A stretch of DNA of 32,362 bases, from positions 1-32,362 of the forward strand of contig JAEZOA010000129.1 of assembly GCA_023441625.1 (NCBI GenBank). Reading direction: 5' to 3'. This DNA is from Bacillota bacterium. GTDB lineage: Bacteria; Bacillota; Clostridia; Acetivibrionales; DSM-1351. The position numbers and the translations under genes are program-made. Positions 24,943-32,150 of the stretch are shown one piece after another. The notes below the pieces were generated by a model. The model was not told where the DNA came from. It searched no databases and worked only from the letters and a program-made list of their open reading frames with translations. Within the stretch, counting starts at the first letter, position 1. The number at the start of each line of letters is the position of its first letter.

Positions 24943-26583
24943 TCATTCAAATGATTTAATTATTTTTTCTTGTCTTTGCTTTAATACTTGTGGAGTCCAT
25001 TCATTGTAACTTAACACTTGCTGACTTCTCACTAAGTCTGTTAGTCGACCACTTAAATATTTTCTTTTCTTTTCATCAAAATCTAAATTGCTTGCCTGAG
25101 AATTTTTTTTATTACTCAGTAAGATTAGATTACAAAGCTTATTTGTTAAACTCTTTCTATTTTCGATGTTAAAATTTTCTAACCATTTGCTGTTTTCTTT
25201 TGGGTTTTGTGGTAGTACGTGTTCAACGCTAATAGTTCCATAATTTTTTACATTAATCTGTTCAGTCTCAAGATATTCAAGTTTTAATAAAATATATTTC
25301 GCATGACGTTTTCCATAGATATCTTTTTCAAGTTCATTTATTAATGCATTTTTATCATATTTTAGCGAGTCACTTTTTAAAACATCTTCAGCTGTTTTTG
25401 CCTGCTCTATATCTTTCAAAATAGCATTTAAATTAACTGTTCTCTTGGTAGGAGTATATGCTATAACCCAGTCAGCCACAAATTTATTTTCTAGTAATAC
25501 CAAGAATTCATAAAGCTTATTAGTACTAAATTTTTTAAAATAATATAAAAGTTCAGGCATCCATTCATTTGATTGTAAAAAATCAGTCATGATATTAATT
25601 AAGTTTTTAAAAGCAACCGTATTACTTCCTAATTCTACTTCTTTGTCTAATATAACACGTTGATATATTGTTCTATACGATTGCACATAATCAATAAAGT
25701 CCTTACCTCTCCTTAATTTACCAGTACTAAAAATAAGATTGTTAAACTCTTTTAAAATATCCTCTTTAGGTTTATCTTTTATAACTATAGTTCGAATAAA
25801 AGACACAAGATTTTCAAAATCGTCTGAACCCAAGTCATTCTCCATTGACTCCCAAATATACGAGTAAATTTTTCTATCATTATGATCTAAAATTGCTTTA
25901 GGATCCAGATTATTTGTTTTTAATATATCAATCCTTCTAAGTTGCAGTCCCCTATCATTAATTATAGTAAATAGTCTATATGCATCATCAAAGTTTTTAG
26001 TCGAAACATTTATAAATATGCATTTCTGAGAAATATGTTGAATTAGAGCTTCTATTTGAGTTTACCGCAATCCAGTAATCTTATTTCTGAATACTATTAT
26101 TGCATTTTTTATATTCATTTGAGCATCATTTTCTGCATCGAAATCATCTATCCTATTAGTTGCATTAATTTCTTGAACATATTTTCTAAAAACTTCATTT
26201 TCTCTTACTTTTAACCTCATAACCTCTGGCAGACCATCAACGGGATTAGCCTTTTGACAAATTTTATCCTGTACCGAACTTTTAAAAATATCACTTTCGA
26301 TAGCATCCCTTAAACACGCTAATAGTATTTGGATTGTTGTTAGCCTTTGCTGCCCATCAATAACATCATATTTTGTACCTGTACCTAGTTTTTCAACTTC
26401 CTGCAATATTACTGTTCCTAAAAAATAATCACTTTCTCTATCCGATTCATATATATCATCAAATAATTGTTCACAATTGTCTTTCTGCCACGAATACGGT
26501 CTTTGATATTCAGGTATCTTGAAAAAATACTCATTTCCAAACAAAGTACTAAGTGTTATTTTCTTACCATCAATTTCTGACAT
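24943..26583 (-). pseudogene. GmrSD-like type IV restriction endonuclease (DUF262-DUF1524), interrupted by one stop
   Basis: An unbroken frame of 547 codons is split only by TAA at 26064-26062. The N-terminal DUF262 part (173 residues) has PEYQRPYSWQ and the nucleotide-binding DGQQRLTTIQ. After the stop the frame continues TQIEALIQHISQKC, then NDRGLQLRRIDILKT, and the C-terminal DUF1524 domain has the HNH-type ISVEHVLPQNP and NKLCNLILLSNKKNSQASN. Such proteins cut modified (glucosylated or methylated) phage DNA. The start ATG follows AGGAGG. An ATG at 25845 could restart the DUF1524 half, but no ribosome binding site is evident. A sequencing error or a real recent mutation would look the same here. 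Confidence 0.88.
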
Positions 26584-27371
26584 AATAATTCCTCCTGTTA
26601 GACCCTAAGTTGTATAAGTTACATTATATTCCATAATTCACTTAATTCAATATTAACTTGCACATAAATAAGTGCCTATGCACCTTGAAAATTCAATAAT
26701 AGCTGGCATTTAAACAGCATGAAAACACTGTTTTGGTATAATCAGGTTACCACACAAAATTATAAATCAGAGGGCTCCTGCTATGAATAAAAATATAGAA
26801 TGGTGAGTCTCAGGACAAACGTTCTCTAGGCGAACTCTTTTTATACTTTACTGATGAAATGTGTGATATCACAAGGATTTGGGCGTTTCAAATTATGCTT
26901 CAGATATTCAAAACACGCTTGCGTATAATTTAGAAATATACTATGAAAAAATCTGCGAATTAGTAGATGCATTTATAAGCAATTCCATCTGCATTGAAAG
27001 AAGTACTACAGACTACATATGTGCTGGTCATTGACAACTTAATACTACCAGATATCGGTTTCTCAAGGTGCATTGCTAAAATCTATGTGCGAAGTTTGAG
27101 TCTCTTAAATATAATGTACCATTAGTCTTTAAACCTAAAGCTTAAAGATGTTTTTTACCCTTATAGCCACATTAGTATAAAACTATAAAAGAGAAAAAGA
27201 CCTAGACAGAGAGTTATCTAACTTGTCAATATATTATCCCATAACAATTTATATGACAATCTTTATATTGATAAACTAACCGTTTTCTTGCCAGTTCTTG
27301 ATGAAATAGTCACTACATATATAAATATTAAAATGCCTTCGCTTCCTGAAAACAACTTTTTCTCTTTAATA
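26584..27371 (+). other. Gene-poor region with decayed plus-strand reading frames
   Basis: No intact gene. A promoter-like GGTATAAT is near 26733, and an ATG (26783) after GAGGGCTCCTGCT reads only MNKNIEW before a stop. Beyond it, frames shift repeatedly: SLGELFLYFTDEMCDITR is open near 26830-26885, and FLPVLDEIVTTYINIKMP near 27290-27345. This looks like one or two plus-strand genes that have decayed beyond recognition. Confidence 0.4.
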
Positions 27372-27415
27372 TAAAAACAGCCTCCTATGATATTTTAATT
27401 TTATCATAGAAGGCT
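27372..27415 (-). terminator. Terminator after the Tdi1-like immunity gene
   Basis: AGCCTCCTATGATA (27379-27392) pairs with TATCATAGAAGGCT (27402-27415) with one mismatch. On the minus strand GTTTTTAT follows. It is 59 bases beyond the immunity gene stop. Confidence 0.8.
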
Positions 27416-27473
27416 ATATTTATTGACTTTTTCACACCATAGATTTAGTTTTACACTAATCTTGAAAACCACA

Positions 27474-28031
27474 TCATTCCAAAACTCCCTGGAGTTCCCC
27501 TATAAGGCTTATATGGACTTTATATTTGACTTTTTTAAGGTTATCAACACTTTCTTCTCCACCTAAACTTAACAAAGGTTCATATCCAAAACACTCATCA
27601 CACTCCAGTTCTCCATAATCTTCTACTGCTTCAAAAAACGGGTTGCACTGCAAATACTCTTCTTTACAAAAATCATCTGTAAAAAAATTCCAACTAATTT
27701 TTTTATCTGCCCATAATACAAGAGTTCGTTGATGCCTATAGTCTGCAATAGTAAAACTTCCTCTACTATTACACGTAATAATATCTCCCATACCAGTTAC
27801 AAAAATAGGGATGTCATCAAAAGGCATAATATATGTTGTTTCAAGCAACTCCTGTATATCATTAGGATTTATAACCTTTAAATATCCTTTTAGTGTGCAT
27901 CCAAAACCATACCTTTCCCATATTTCCACCACATCTTTTCCAACTTTATCCCTATACTTTTCAATAATATCTCTTGGCACTCTTTCTGATAACTTAAAAT
28001 CATTAAATACTTTTTGCGTATTATCATCCAT
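27474..28031 (-). CDS. GAD-like/DUF1851 (Tdi1-type) immunity protein
   Basis: The 185-residue protein begins MDDNTQKVFNDFKLSERVPR, followed by IIEKYRDKVGKDVVEIWERYGFG, the pattern of the GAD-like domain; TTYIMPFDDIPIFVTGMGDI and the acidic C-terminal part fit DUF1851. This pair of domains is the known immunity partner (Tdi1) of Ntox15-domain DNase toxins such as Agrobacterium Tde1. The gene lies 30 bases after the Ntox15-type toxin, as expected for a toxin-immunity pair. It would act in the cytoplasm by binding the toxin. I chose the ATG at 28031 with GGAGGG upstream; an ATG at 28046 overlaps that site. Confidence 0.85.
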   Translation of the reverse strand: MDDNTQKVFNDFKLSERVPRDIIEKYRDKVGKDVVEIWERYGFGCTLKGYLKVINPNDIQELLETTYIMPFDDIPIFVTGMGDIITCNSRGSFTIADYRHQRTLVLWADKKISWNFFTDDFCKEEYLQCNPFFEAVEDYGELECDECFGYEPLLSLGGEESVDNLKKVKYKVHISLIGELQGVLE

Positions 28032-28061
28032 TCTAAAACCCTCCATATGGCAATTTCACGT

Positions 28062-29492
28062 TTAAATAAATATTTTTTTATCATCGCTAGTTAAGTTCTT
28101 ATTTTTAACGTATGTATCAACTCCTTTTTGAAGATCATTTACTCTTGTCTTCCACTGTGAACCTATTGAATAATTAATTCTTGCATTACCCATTTCCATT
28201 ACATTTTCTGGATCGCCACCAGCAATTTGATATGGATCGTGCAAAGCAGCTTGAGTACTAATCCATTCTTTTGCTATATCAGCTGCTTCCTTTTTAGATA
28301 AAGGATGTTTAGTTAGTTCGTTAATTTTTGTTTTTAATATATCATCTTTTTCTTTCTTAGTACTTCCCTTATTGTTTTGGTTTTTCATCCATTCTCTTGC
28401 TGCTATATTTGCTTCTTCCCTAGATAGAGGTTGCTTTTCGAGTTCCTGACTTTTTCGTCGTATTGCTTCTTTTCTCACCACTTCTTGTTGTGTATTTCCT
28501 TTTGGATCTCTGCCACTAGGGTTCTTCTTACCTTCATCCTTCTCTTTTTGAAGTTTATCCATGTAACTCTGTCTATTAGCTAAAAACATTGAAATACTTA
28601 ATCTATTTAACCCATCCTCTTGACCCTTTAGTTGTTTTATATATTCTTCTTTTAAATATGCATCACTACTAAACTTTGGTTTAACATTAAATGCTGGAAT
28701 TTCAATAACTGTTTCCATTCGTTTAACTTCACTTACCCCTGCTAAAGCTTTTTGAATATCTGATGCAAGAGATGTTGCAGTATTTAATTCAGAATTACAT
28801 TGTTTTTCATCCTTTACTACTTTAAGTGCATTATTACTTTGTTCAAGTTTCTTAATAAGAATAATAACTGATTTTTGCTTATCTTTACTTAAATTCGGTA
28901 CTTTCCCCTTAAATTCCTCTATTTGTAAACTAAAATCTTTAACGGTACTCGCCATTAAAACAACATTCTGAGTTCCACGCTGTTCAACCCAAAGATTATG
29001 TTTTTCACTACCAAGCTTAAACGGCTTCTTATCTCCTAAAATAAATCCCTTAATCTTCTCTGCTCCAGACTTAACAACTTCCTTACCCTTCTTCGCTCCT
29101 GCCACTGCAAGATCTTTACCTTTTTGTAAGCCTTTTTTGGCCAAGCTAGTTCCCTTCTTAAGCAGATTTGCTTCTCCAAATCTCATTAATCTTGTATGTA
29201 TTGCGGATTTTAGAGTGCCGAAGAAATCTCCTCCGCCTTTGCTTCCGCCCTTACCACCTATAAAGCCAGATATGAGCTTCTCTATAAGACCTTTATCATA
29301 TTGTTCATAACCATTACCATTGAGTAAACTATATATCTCATCTACTGCTGGAGCATTGCTAATATATGAATTTGAATCATTATTTTCATTTTCAGTCTGT
29401 CCATCTGATAACATATATAGTTTTAGCAACAAATCCATACGTTTGAATTCATCTGTTAAATGCTCCCAGCTTGACATGTACATATCTACCAT
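28062..29492 (-). CDS. Chimeric eCIS-type polymorphic toxin with C-terminal Ntox15 nuclease domain
   Basis: The 476-residue protein has four parts. Residues 1-71 are the same as the start of the eCIS ATPase relic. Residues ~72-150 are Gly/Lys-rich and basic. Residues ~150-260 form a trunk with KPFKLGSEKHNLWVEQRG and VVLMAST. The C-terminus is an Ntox15-type DNase domain with LHDPYQIAGGDPE and RINYSIGSQWKTRV. Two copies of a PLS-x-EA-xx-A-xEW unit precede it (QPLSREEANIAAREWM; HPLSKKEAADIAKEWI). In Ntox15 toxins the catalytic motif is HxxD; here it reads His418-Asp-Pro-Tyr421, so the Asp may be replaced by Tyr and activity could be lost. The start ATG follows GGGAGAG. The Tdi1-like immunity gene is directly downstream. 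Confidence 0.82.
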   Translation of the reverse strand: MVDMYMSSWEHLTDEFKRMDLLLKLYMLSDGQTENENNDSNSYISNAPAVDEIYSLLNGNGYEQYDKGLIEKLISGFIGGKGGSKGGGDFFGTLKSAIHTRLMRFGEANLLKKGTSLAKKGLQKGKDLAVAGAKKGKEVVKSGAEKIKGFILGDKKPFKLGSEKHNLWVEQRGTQNVVLMASTVKDFSLQIEEFKGKVPNLSKDKQKSVIILIKKLEQSNNALKVVKDEKQCNSELNTATSLASDIQKALAGVSEVKRMETVIEIPAFNVKPKFSSDAYLKEEYIKQLKGQEDGLNRLSISMFLANRQSYMDKLQKEKDEGKKNPSGRDPKGNTQQEVVRKEAIRRKSQELEKQPLSREEANIAAREWMKNQNNKGSTKKEKDDILKTKINELTKHPLSKKEAADIAKEWISTQAALHDPYQIAGGDPENVMEMGNARINYSIGSQWKTRVNDLQKGVDTYVKNKNLTSDDKKIFI

Positions 29493-29825
29493 TTCACACT
29501 CTCCCGATTTCCTAATCTTGCACTATATTGCTTATTACATTGGATCAAATATCTTATACTAATTGCATCTAAAATATGGAATACAGTATCTGCTAACTAC
29601 ATTTAAAATTCGGAATACAGTATCTTAACTTATTACAATTTAAATTTTGGATTCACTGTTGATTAGCTGAACCTTTTTATCTGATATTTGATGTCATTAC
29701 CTTATTTCGTTTTTCAATATATATGGTAATACTAACTGGTGATTTACAACTAAGTGGAAAAGTATTTTAAATTATTGTGCTGGTAATCACTAAACCTTTG
29801 GAACTAGACTTAAATACAAGGATCT
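29282..29825. repeat. Segmental duplication, right copy (promoter and first 71 codons of the toxin)
   Basis: This matches 23331-23900. The coding part (29282-29492) is nearly identical to the ATPase start; the upstream part keeps the sequence around the ribosome binding site, a decayed set of the 37-base repeats (29557-29650) and the AT-rich block before them. The junction with the toxin trunk is at CTATAAGACC (29282), the same word at which the ATPase copy leaves the duplication. Confidence 0.88.
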
Positions 29826-29852
29826 TGAAAGATTAATGGCGCTCTTTAATAT

Positions 29853-29915
29853 AAAAAGCAGGAAGGATACCACTATATCAAACCATTTAGTTTAATATAG
29901 TAACATCCTTCCTGC
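29853..29915 (-). terminator. Long-stem hairpin, terminator-like
   Basis: GCAGGAAGGAT (29858-29868) pairs with ATCCTTCCTGC (29905-29915), with further pairs inside. On the minus strand TTTTTAT follows. It is related to the hairpin at 24736-24788. It is the second terminator downstream of the toxin-ankyrin-SUFU operon and shields the duplicated toxin promoter. Confidence 0.7.
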
Positions 29916-29977
29916 TCTTATAAATAAAGAGTTTTTCCAAGCTTTGTGCAAATCTTCATCCATTGGTAATGGACACA

Positions 29978-30020
29978 AAAAGAAAAGGTCTCAACAGAAA
30001 ATATTTCTCCATTAAGACCT
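29978..30020 (-). terminator. Terminator after the SUFU-type genes
   Basis: AGGTCTCAA (29986-29994) pairs with TTAAGACCT (30012-30020), and on the minus strand TTTCTTTTTG follows. It lies about 20 bases beyond the stop at 30039. Confidence 0.75.
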
Positions 30021-30038
30021 GGTTTGTATACCTTTATG

Positions 30039-30347
30039 CTATTCTTTTGGTTTTGCTCTTTCTATGTCTGCTATATCCCTTCTTTCAAGTTTGTTTACAA
30101 ATGTCTTGATTCCTACTTTTTTTACTTCTAGTACCTCTTCCTCTGAGATAGGAATCAATATATAAAAATCAATCCTAATATCATCATTATACTGATATGA
30201 TGGGATATCTTCAGACTTACATAGTACTACACAACTTAATGCTGTATCTTCATTAAAAGGAAGCGGTGGCATTCCAGGTTTTCCATTTGGTACTATAGTA
30301 TTTTCATCAAAATATCCGTCTACCAAATGTGCAAGATACGCTACCAT
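30039..30347 (-). CDS. C-terminal part of a SUFU-domain immunity protein
   Basis: The 102-residue product (MVAYLAHLVDGYFDENTIVP, then RIDFYILIPISEEEVLEVKK and ERRDIADIERAKPKE) looks like the second half of a suppressor-of-fused (SUFU) domain, the part with a 'P-I-S-E-E-E' strand and the closing helix. It overlaps the gene encoding the first half by 7 bases in another frame. In intact SUFU-domain proteins the two halves are one chain with a linker of roughly a dozen residues around a WP motif; that linker is missing here. There is no ribosome binding site, so it is probably a broken fragment unless translationally coupled. Confidence 0.6.
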   Translation of the reverse strand: MVAYLAHLVDGYFDENTIVPNGKPGMPPLPFNEDTALSCVVLCKSEDIPSYQYNDDIRIDFYILIPISEEEVLEVKKVGIKTFVNKLERRDIADIERAKPKE

Positions 30348-30670
30348 AATGATGGCAACTTCATCACCAGCTCAGCAAACTTGTACTCTTTATCACTCTC
30401 AGAATACTCCATTGATTTATCGCTCATACCTGATGTAACTAATGTGTAATAGTCTTTTCCTCCCTTTGGAAAAATAATATGTACTTTAACAGCTACATCA
30501 CCAGACTGCACTTTTTCACCAATGGTAACATCTATCTTTCCTAGATGTTTTTCAATATATTCAATTGTACTATCTTGGTTTCCTTTTGTTACCATACTAG
30601 GAGTTATACTATTAATCCCCTTTTTATTCATGTTTTCCTCAATAAGCTCAGCTATATCATATTGTTTCAT
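30341..30670 (-). CDS. N-terminal part of a SUFU-domain immunity protein
   Basis: The 109-residue product contains IEYIEKHLGKIDVTIGEKVQ, VAVKVHIIFPKGGKDYYTLV and TSGMSDKSMEYSESDKEYKF, ending AELVMKLPSLW. YTLVTSGMS and AELVMKLP are signatures of SUFU-domain proteins, a common immunity fold in polymorphic-toxin loci. It starts within the stop of the ankyrin-repeat gene (ATGA overlap), so it is coupled to it. It ends prematurely at a TAG right after LPSLW, and the rest of the domain follows in a different frame, so a deletion of a short linker probably split the gene. Confidence 0.7.
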   Translation of the reverse strand: MKQYDIAELIEENMNKKGINSITPSMVTKGNQDSTIEYIEKHLGKIDVTIGEKVQSGDVAVKVHIIFPKGGKDYYTLVTSGMSDKSMEYSESDKEYKFAELVMKLPSLW

Positions 30671-31140
30671 GTACTTTGCATATGATAATGCATCATTCCA
30701 TCCATCTCCTCATATTGAACACTTAGATCAATTCCATTTTCTATCAAAAGCTTTGCAATATCAAAACTTTTAATATCAATAGCCTTAAATAAGGGATTAA
30801 TGATATTACTTCTTGTGTCCATTTTAGCACCCAGTTCAATCAACAATTTTACTTTTTCATAAACATCATCAGGATTATTAAGCATTAGGTATGAAAGGAC
30901 ATTTTGCTCTGAAGATTCATTGTACATATTTATGTCACATCCTATTTCTGATAGCATTTTAATCATTTCATAAGATGCATTCTCTTCAGCTGCGGCATGT
31001 AACAAATTTCCCGTGGTTTCATCACATTCATTTATAAACTCAGAATTCTCACTTAACAATTTTTTAACTTCTTCTATATCGTTTTGTTCTATCATTACAA
31101 CAATTTCGTACCAAATATCCTCATTATTTTGACTTATCAT
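30667..31140 (-). CDS. Ankyrin-repeat protein, probable immunity protein
   Basis: The 157-residue protein consists of four or so ankyrin repeats: NLLHAAAEENASYEMIKMLS, LSYLMLNNPDDVYEKVKLLI, ELGAKMDTRS and NPLFKAIDIKSFDIAKLLIE with ENGIDLSV. It has no signal peptide or membrane helix. It starts after AGAAAGGAT at good spacing, 18 bases downstream of the AHH-nuclease toxin gene, and overlaps the SUFU-type gene by 4 bases. Ankyrin-repeat proteins are recognised immunity proteins of contact-dependent and injected toxins, so it probably neutralises the AHH nuclease. Confidence 0.8.
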   Translation of the reverse strand: MISQNNEDIWYEIVVMIEQNDIEEVKKLLSENSEFINECDETTGNLLHAAAEENASYEMIKMLSEIGCDINMYNESSEQNVLSYLMLNNPDDVYEKVKLLIELGAKMDTRSNIINPLFKAIDIKSFDIAKLLIENGIDLSVQYEEMDGMMHYHMQST

Positions 31141-31158
31141 TTCAAGATCCTTTCTTAA

Positions 31159-31998
31159 TTATGTTGTTTTATTTACTTTTTTTGCTTTTTCTCCTTGTCG
31201 TCGTAGAGCTTGCCGTATCTCTTTAGCAACCATACTTTTCTTTAAAGCTTCTTTATTTTCTTCGCTTATCTCAATTCCTTTTTTCGTTATTAATTTTAAT
31301 TCGATAGGGTACCTACTTTGTCCTTTTTTCTCAGCTTTCTTGATTGCTTCTACAACCTCTTGTAAATTTTCCTTTATATGCTGTCCTTCTACATTCGGAG
31401 CCCAGACCAAATTATCTCGATCTGTAAAAACGTCTATATCATACTTTTCCAATATTTCTCTTCTTTCAGTTACTATTGCTTGCTGTTCTTCACCCGCTCC
31501 AACTTTATAGAGTATATGATGAGCATGAACATTTTTTAGATCCCCTTCTGGATCCACATTATATGATTGAAGTAATTCTTTAAATTGTATTTTACCTAAT
31601 TGATCTCTCTTTTTTGTCGCTAAATAATATGCTGTTGCTCTTACACTTTTATTATTTTTAGTTAATGATTCATCTTTTTTGCACTTTTTAGCATGTTTAT
31701 TAAAATCTTCCCATGACATGTTACTTACATCGTATCCACTTGCCTTAAGTTTTTCAATAATTGCTTGTGCGGAAATCATTACTTTGCTGTCAGACTTAGA
31801 GTTTTCCTTATTCTCTTCACTTACCCCCGCAGAAGCCTTTTGCATTCCACTTGGTAATTCATTAATATTTGAATTAACACTTGACTCTTTTTGCTTATTT
31901 TCCGCAGCATCCTTATCCTTTTTTAATTCGCCATCTTTTGCCAATATCTTTTTTGCAACAGAATTTTGTTCCATTGGTCCAGGTGTACTCGCCATCAT
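31159..31998 (-). CDS. AHH-family nuclease toxin, N-terminally truncated
   Basis: The 279-residue open frame starts at MMASTPGPM, which corresponds to the VVLMAST point in the trunk of the Ntox15-type toxin; GMQKASAGVSE also parallels IQKALAGVSE there. The C-terminal domain is an AHH-type HNH nuclease: the motif AHH (159-161) in VHAHHILYKVGAGEE, then DVFTDRDNLVWAPN and GQHIKENLQEV. The part before MAST (about 180 residues in the relative) is missing, and the frame abuts the 102-bp repeat with a stop just upstream. No ribosome binding site precedes 31998, so expression is doubtful and this is probably a stranded toxin cassette. Immunity genes follow directly. Confidence 0.75.
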   Translation of the reverse strand: MMASTPGPMEQNSVAKKILAKDGELKKDKDAAENKQKESSVNSNINELPSGMQKASAGVSEENKENSKSDSKVMISAQAIIEKLKASGYDVSNMSWEDFNKHAKKCKKDESLTKNNKSVRATAYYLATKKRDQLGKIQFKELLQSYNVDPEGDLKNVHAHHILYKVGAGEEQQAIVTERREILEKYDIDVFTDRDNLVWAPNVEGQHIKENLQEVVEAIKKAEKKGQSRYPIELKLITKKGIEISEENKEALKKSMVAKEIRQALRRQGEKAKKVNKTT

Positions 31999-32003
31999 TA
32001 CAA

Positions 32004-32105
32004 TTAACTAGGGGAGCCAAATGATAGGAGGAGCCCTAATGCTTCAAATTGATACATGCTGATGGCATCATCGAATAGGAGGTAGCTGATTATTTCAGCT
32101 AGCGA
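32004..32105. repeat. 102-bp direct repeat, right copy
   Basis: This is 101/102 identical to 22050-22151 and in the same orientation, 9,954 bases away. Here it is continuous with a group II intron domain V-like sequence on its right, so this copy keeps more of the original element. Confidence 0.92.
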
Positions 32106-32150
32106 TCTTTCACAACCACCGTGCATACCGTTTGGTACACGGCGTTTATC
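32070..32150 (-). mobile_element. Degenerate 3' end of a group II intron (domains V and VI)
   Basis: On the minus strand a domain V-like hairpin (32146-32116) pairs GCCGTG with CACGGT, has a 2-base bulge TG, then an upper stem TACC/GGTA with loop AAAC where GAAA would be expected. GGTTGTGAAAGATCG follows, and a domain VI hairpin TAGCTGA-AATAA-TCAGCTA (32101-32083). The intron would end at TATTCGAT, position 32070. Several positions depart from the usual pattern (loop, GTGAGAG changed), so it is probably dead. No reverse transcriptase frame is visible in the remaining sequence. Confidence 0.55.

Noticed and set aside
18544..26064. Recoding of TAA as glutamine (two in-frame TAA codons in conserved genes)
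   Set aside because: Many intact genes in the window end in TAA, so reassignment is not credible; independent nonsense mutations are simpler.
32008..32150. Insertion-sequence terminal inverted repeat at the right-hand 102-bp copy
   Set aside because: The copies are direct, not inverted, no transposase is seen, and the folded sequence fits group II intron domains V and VI better.
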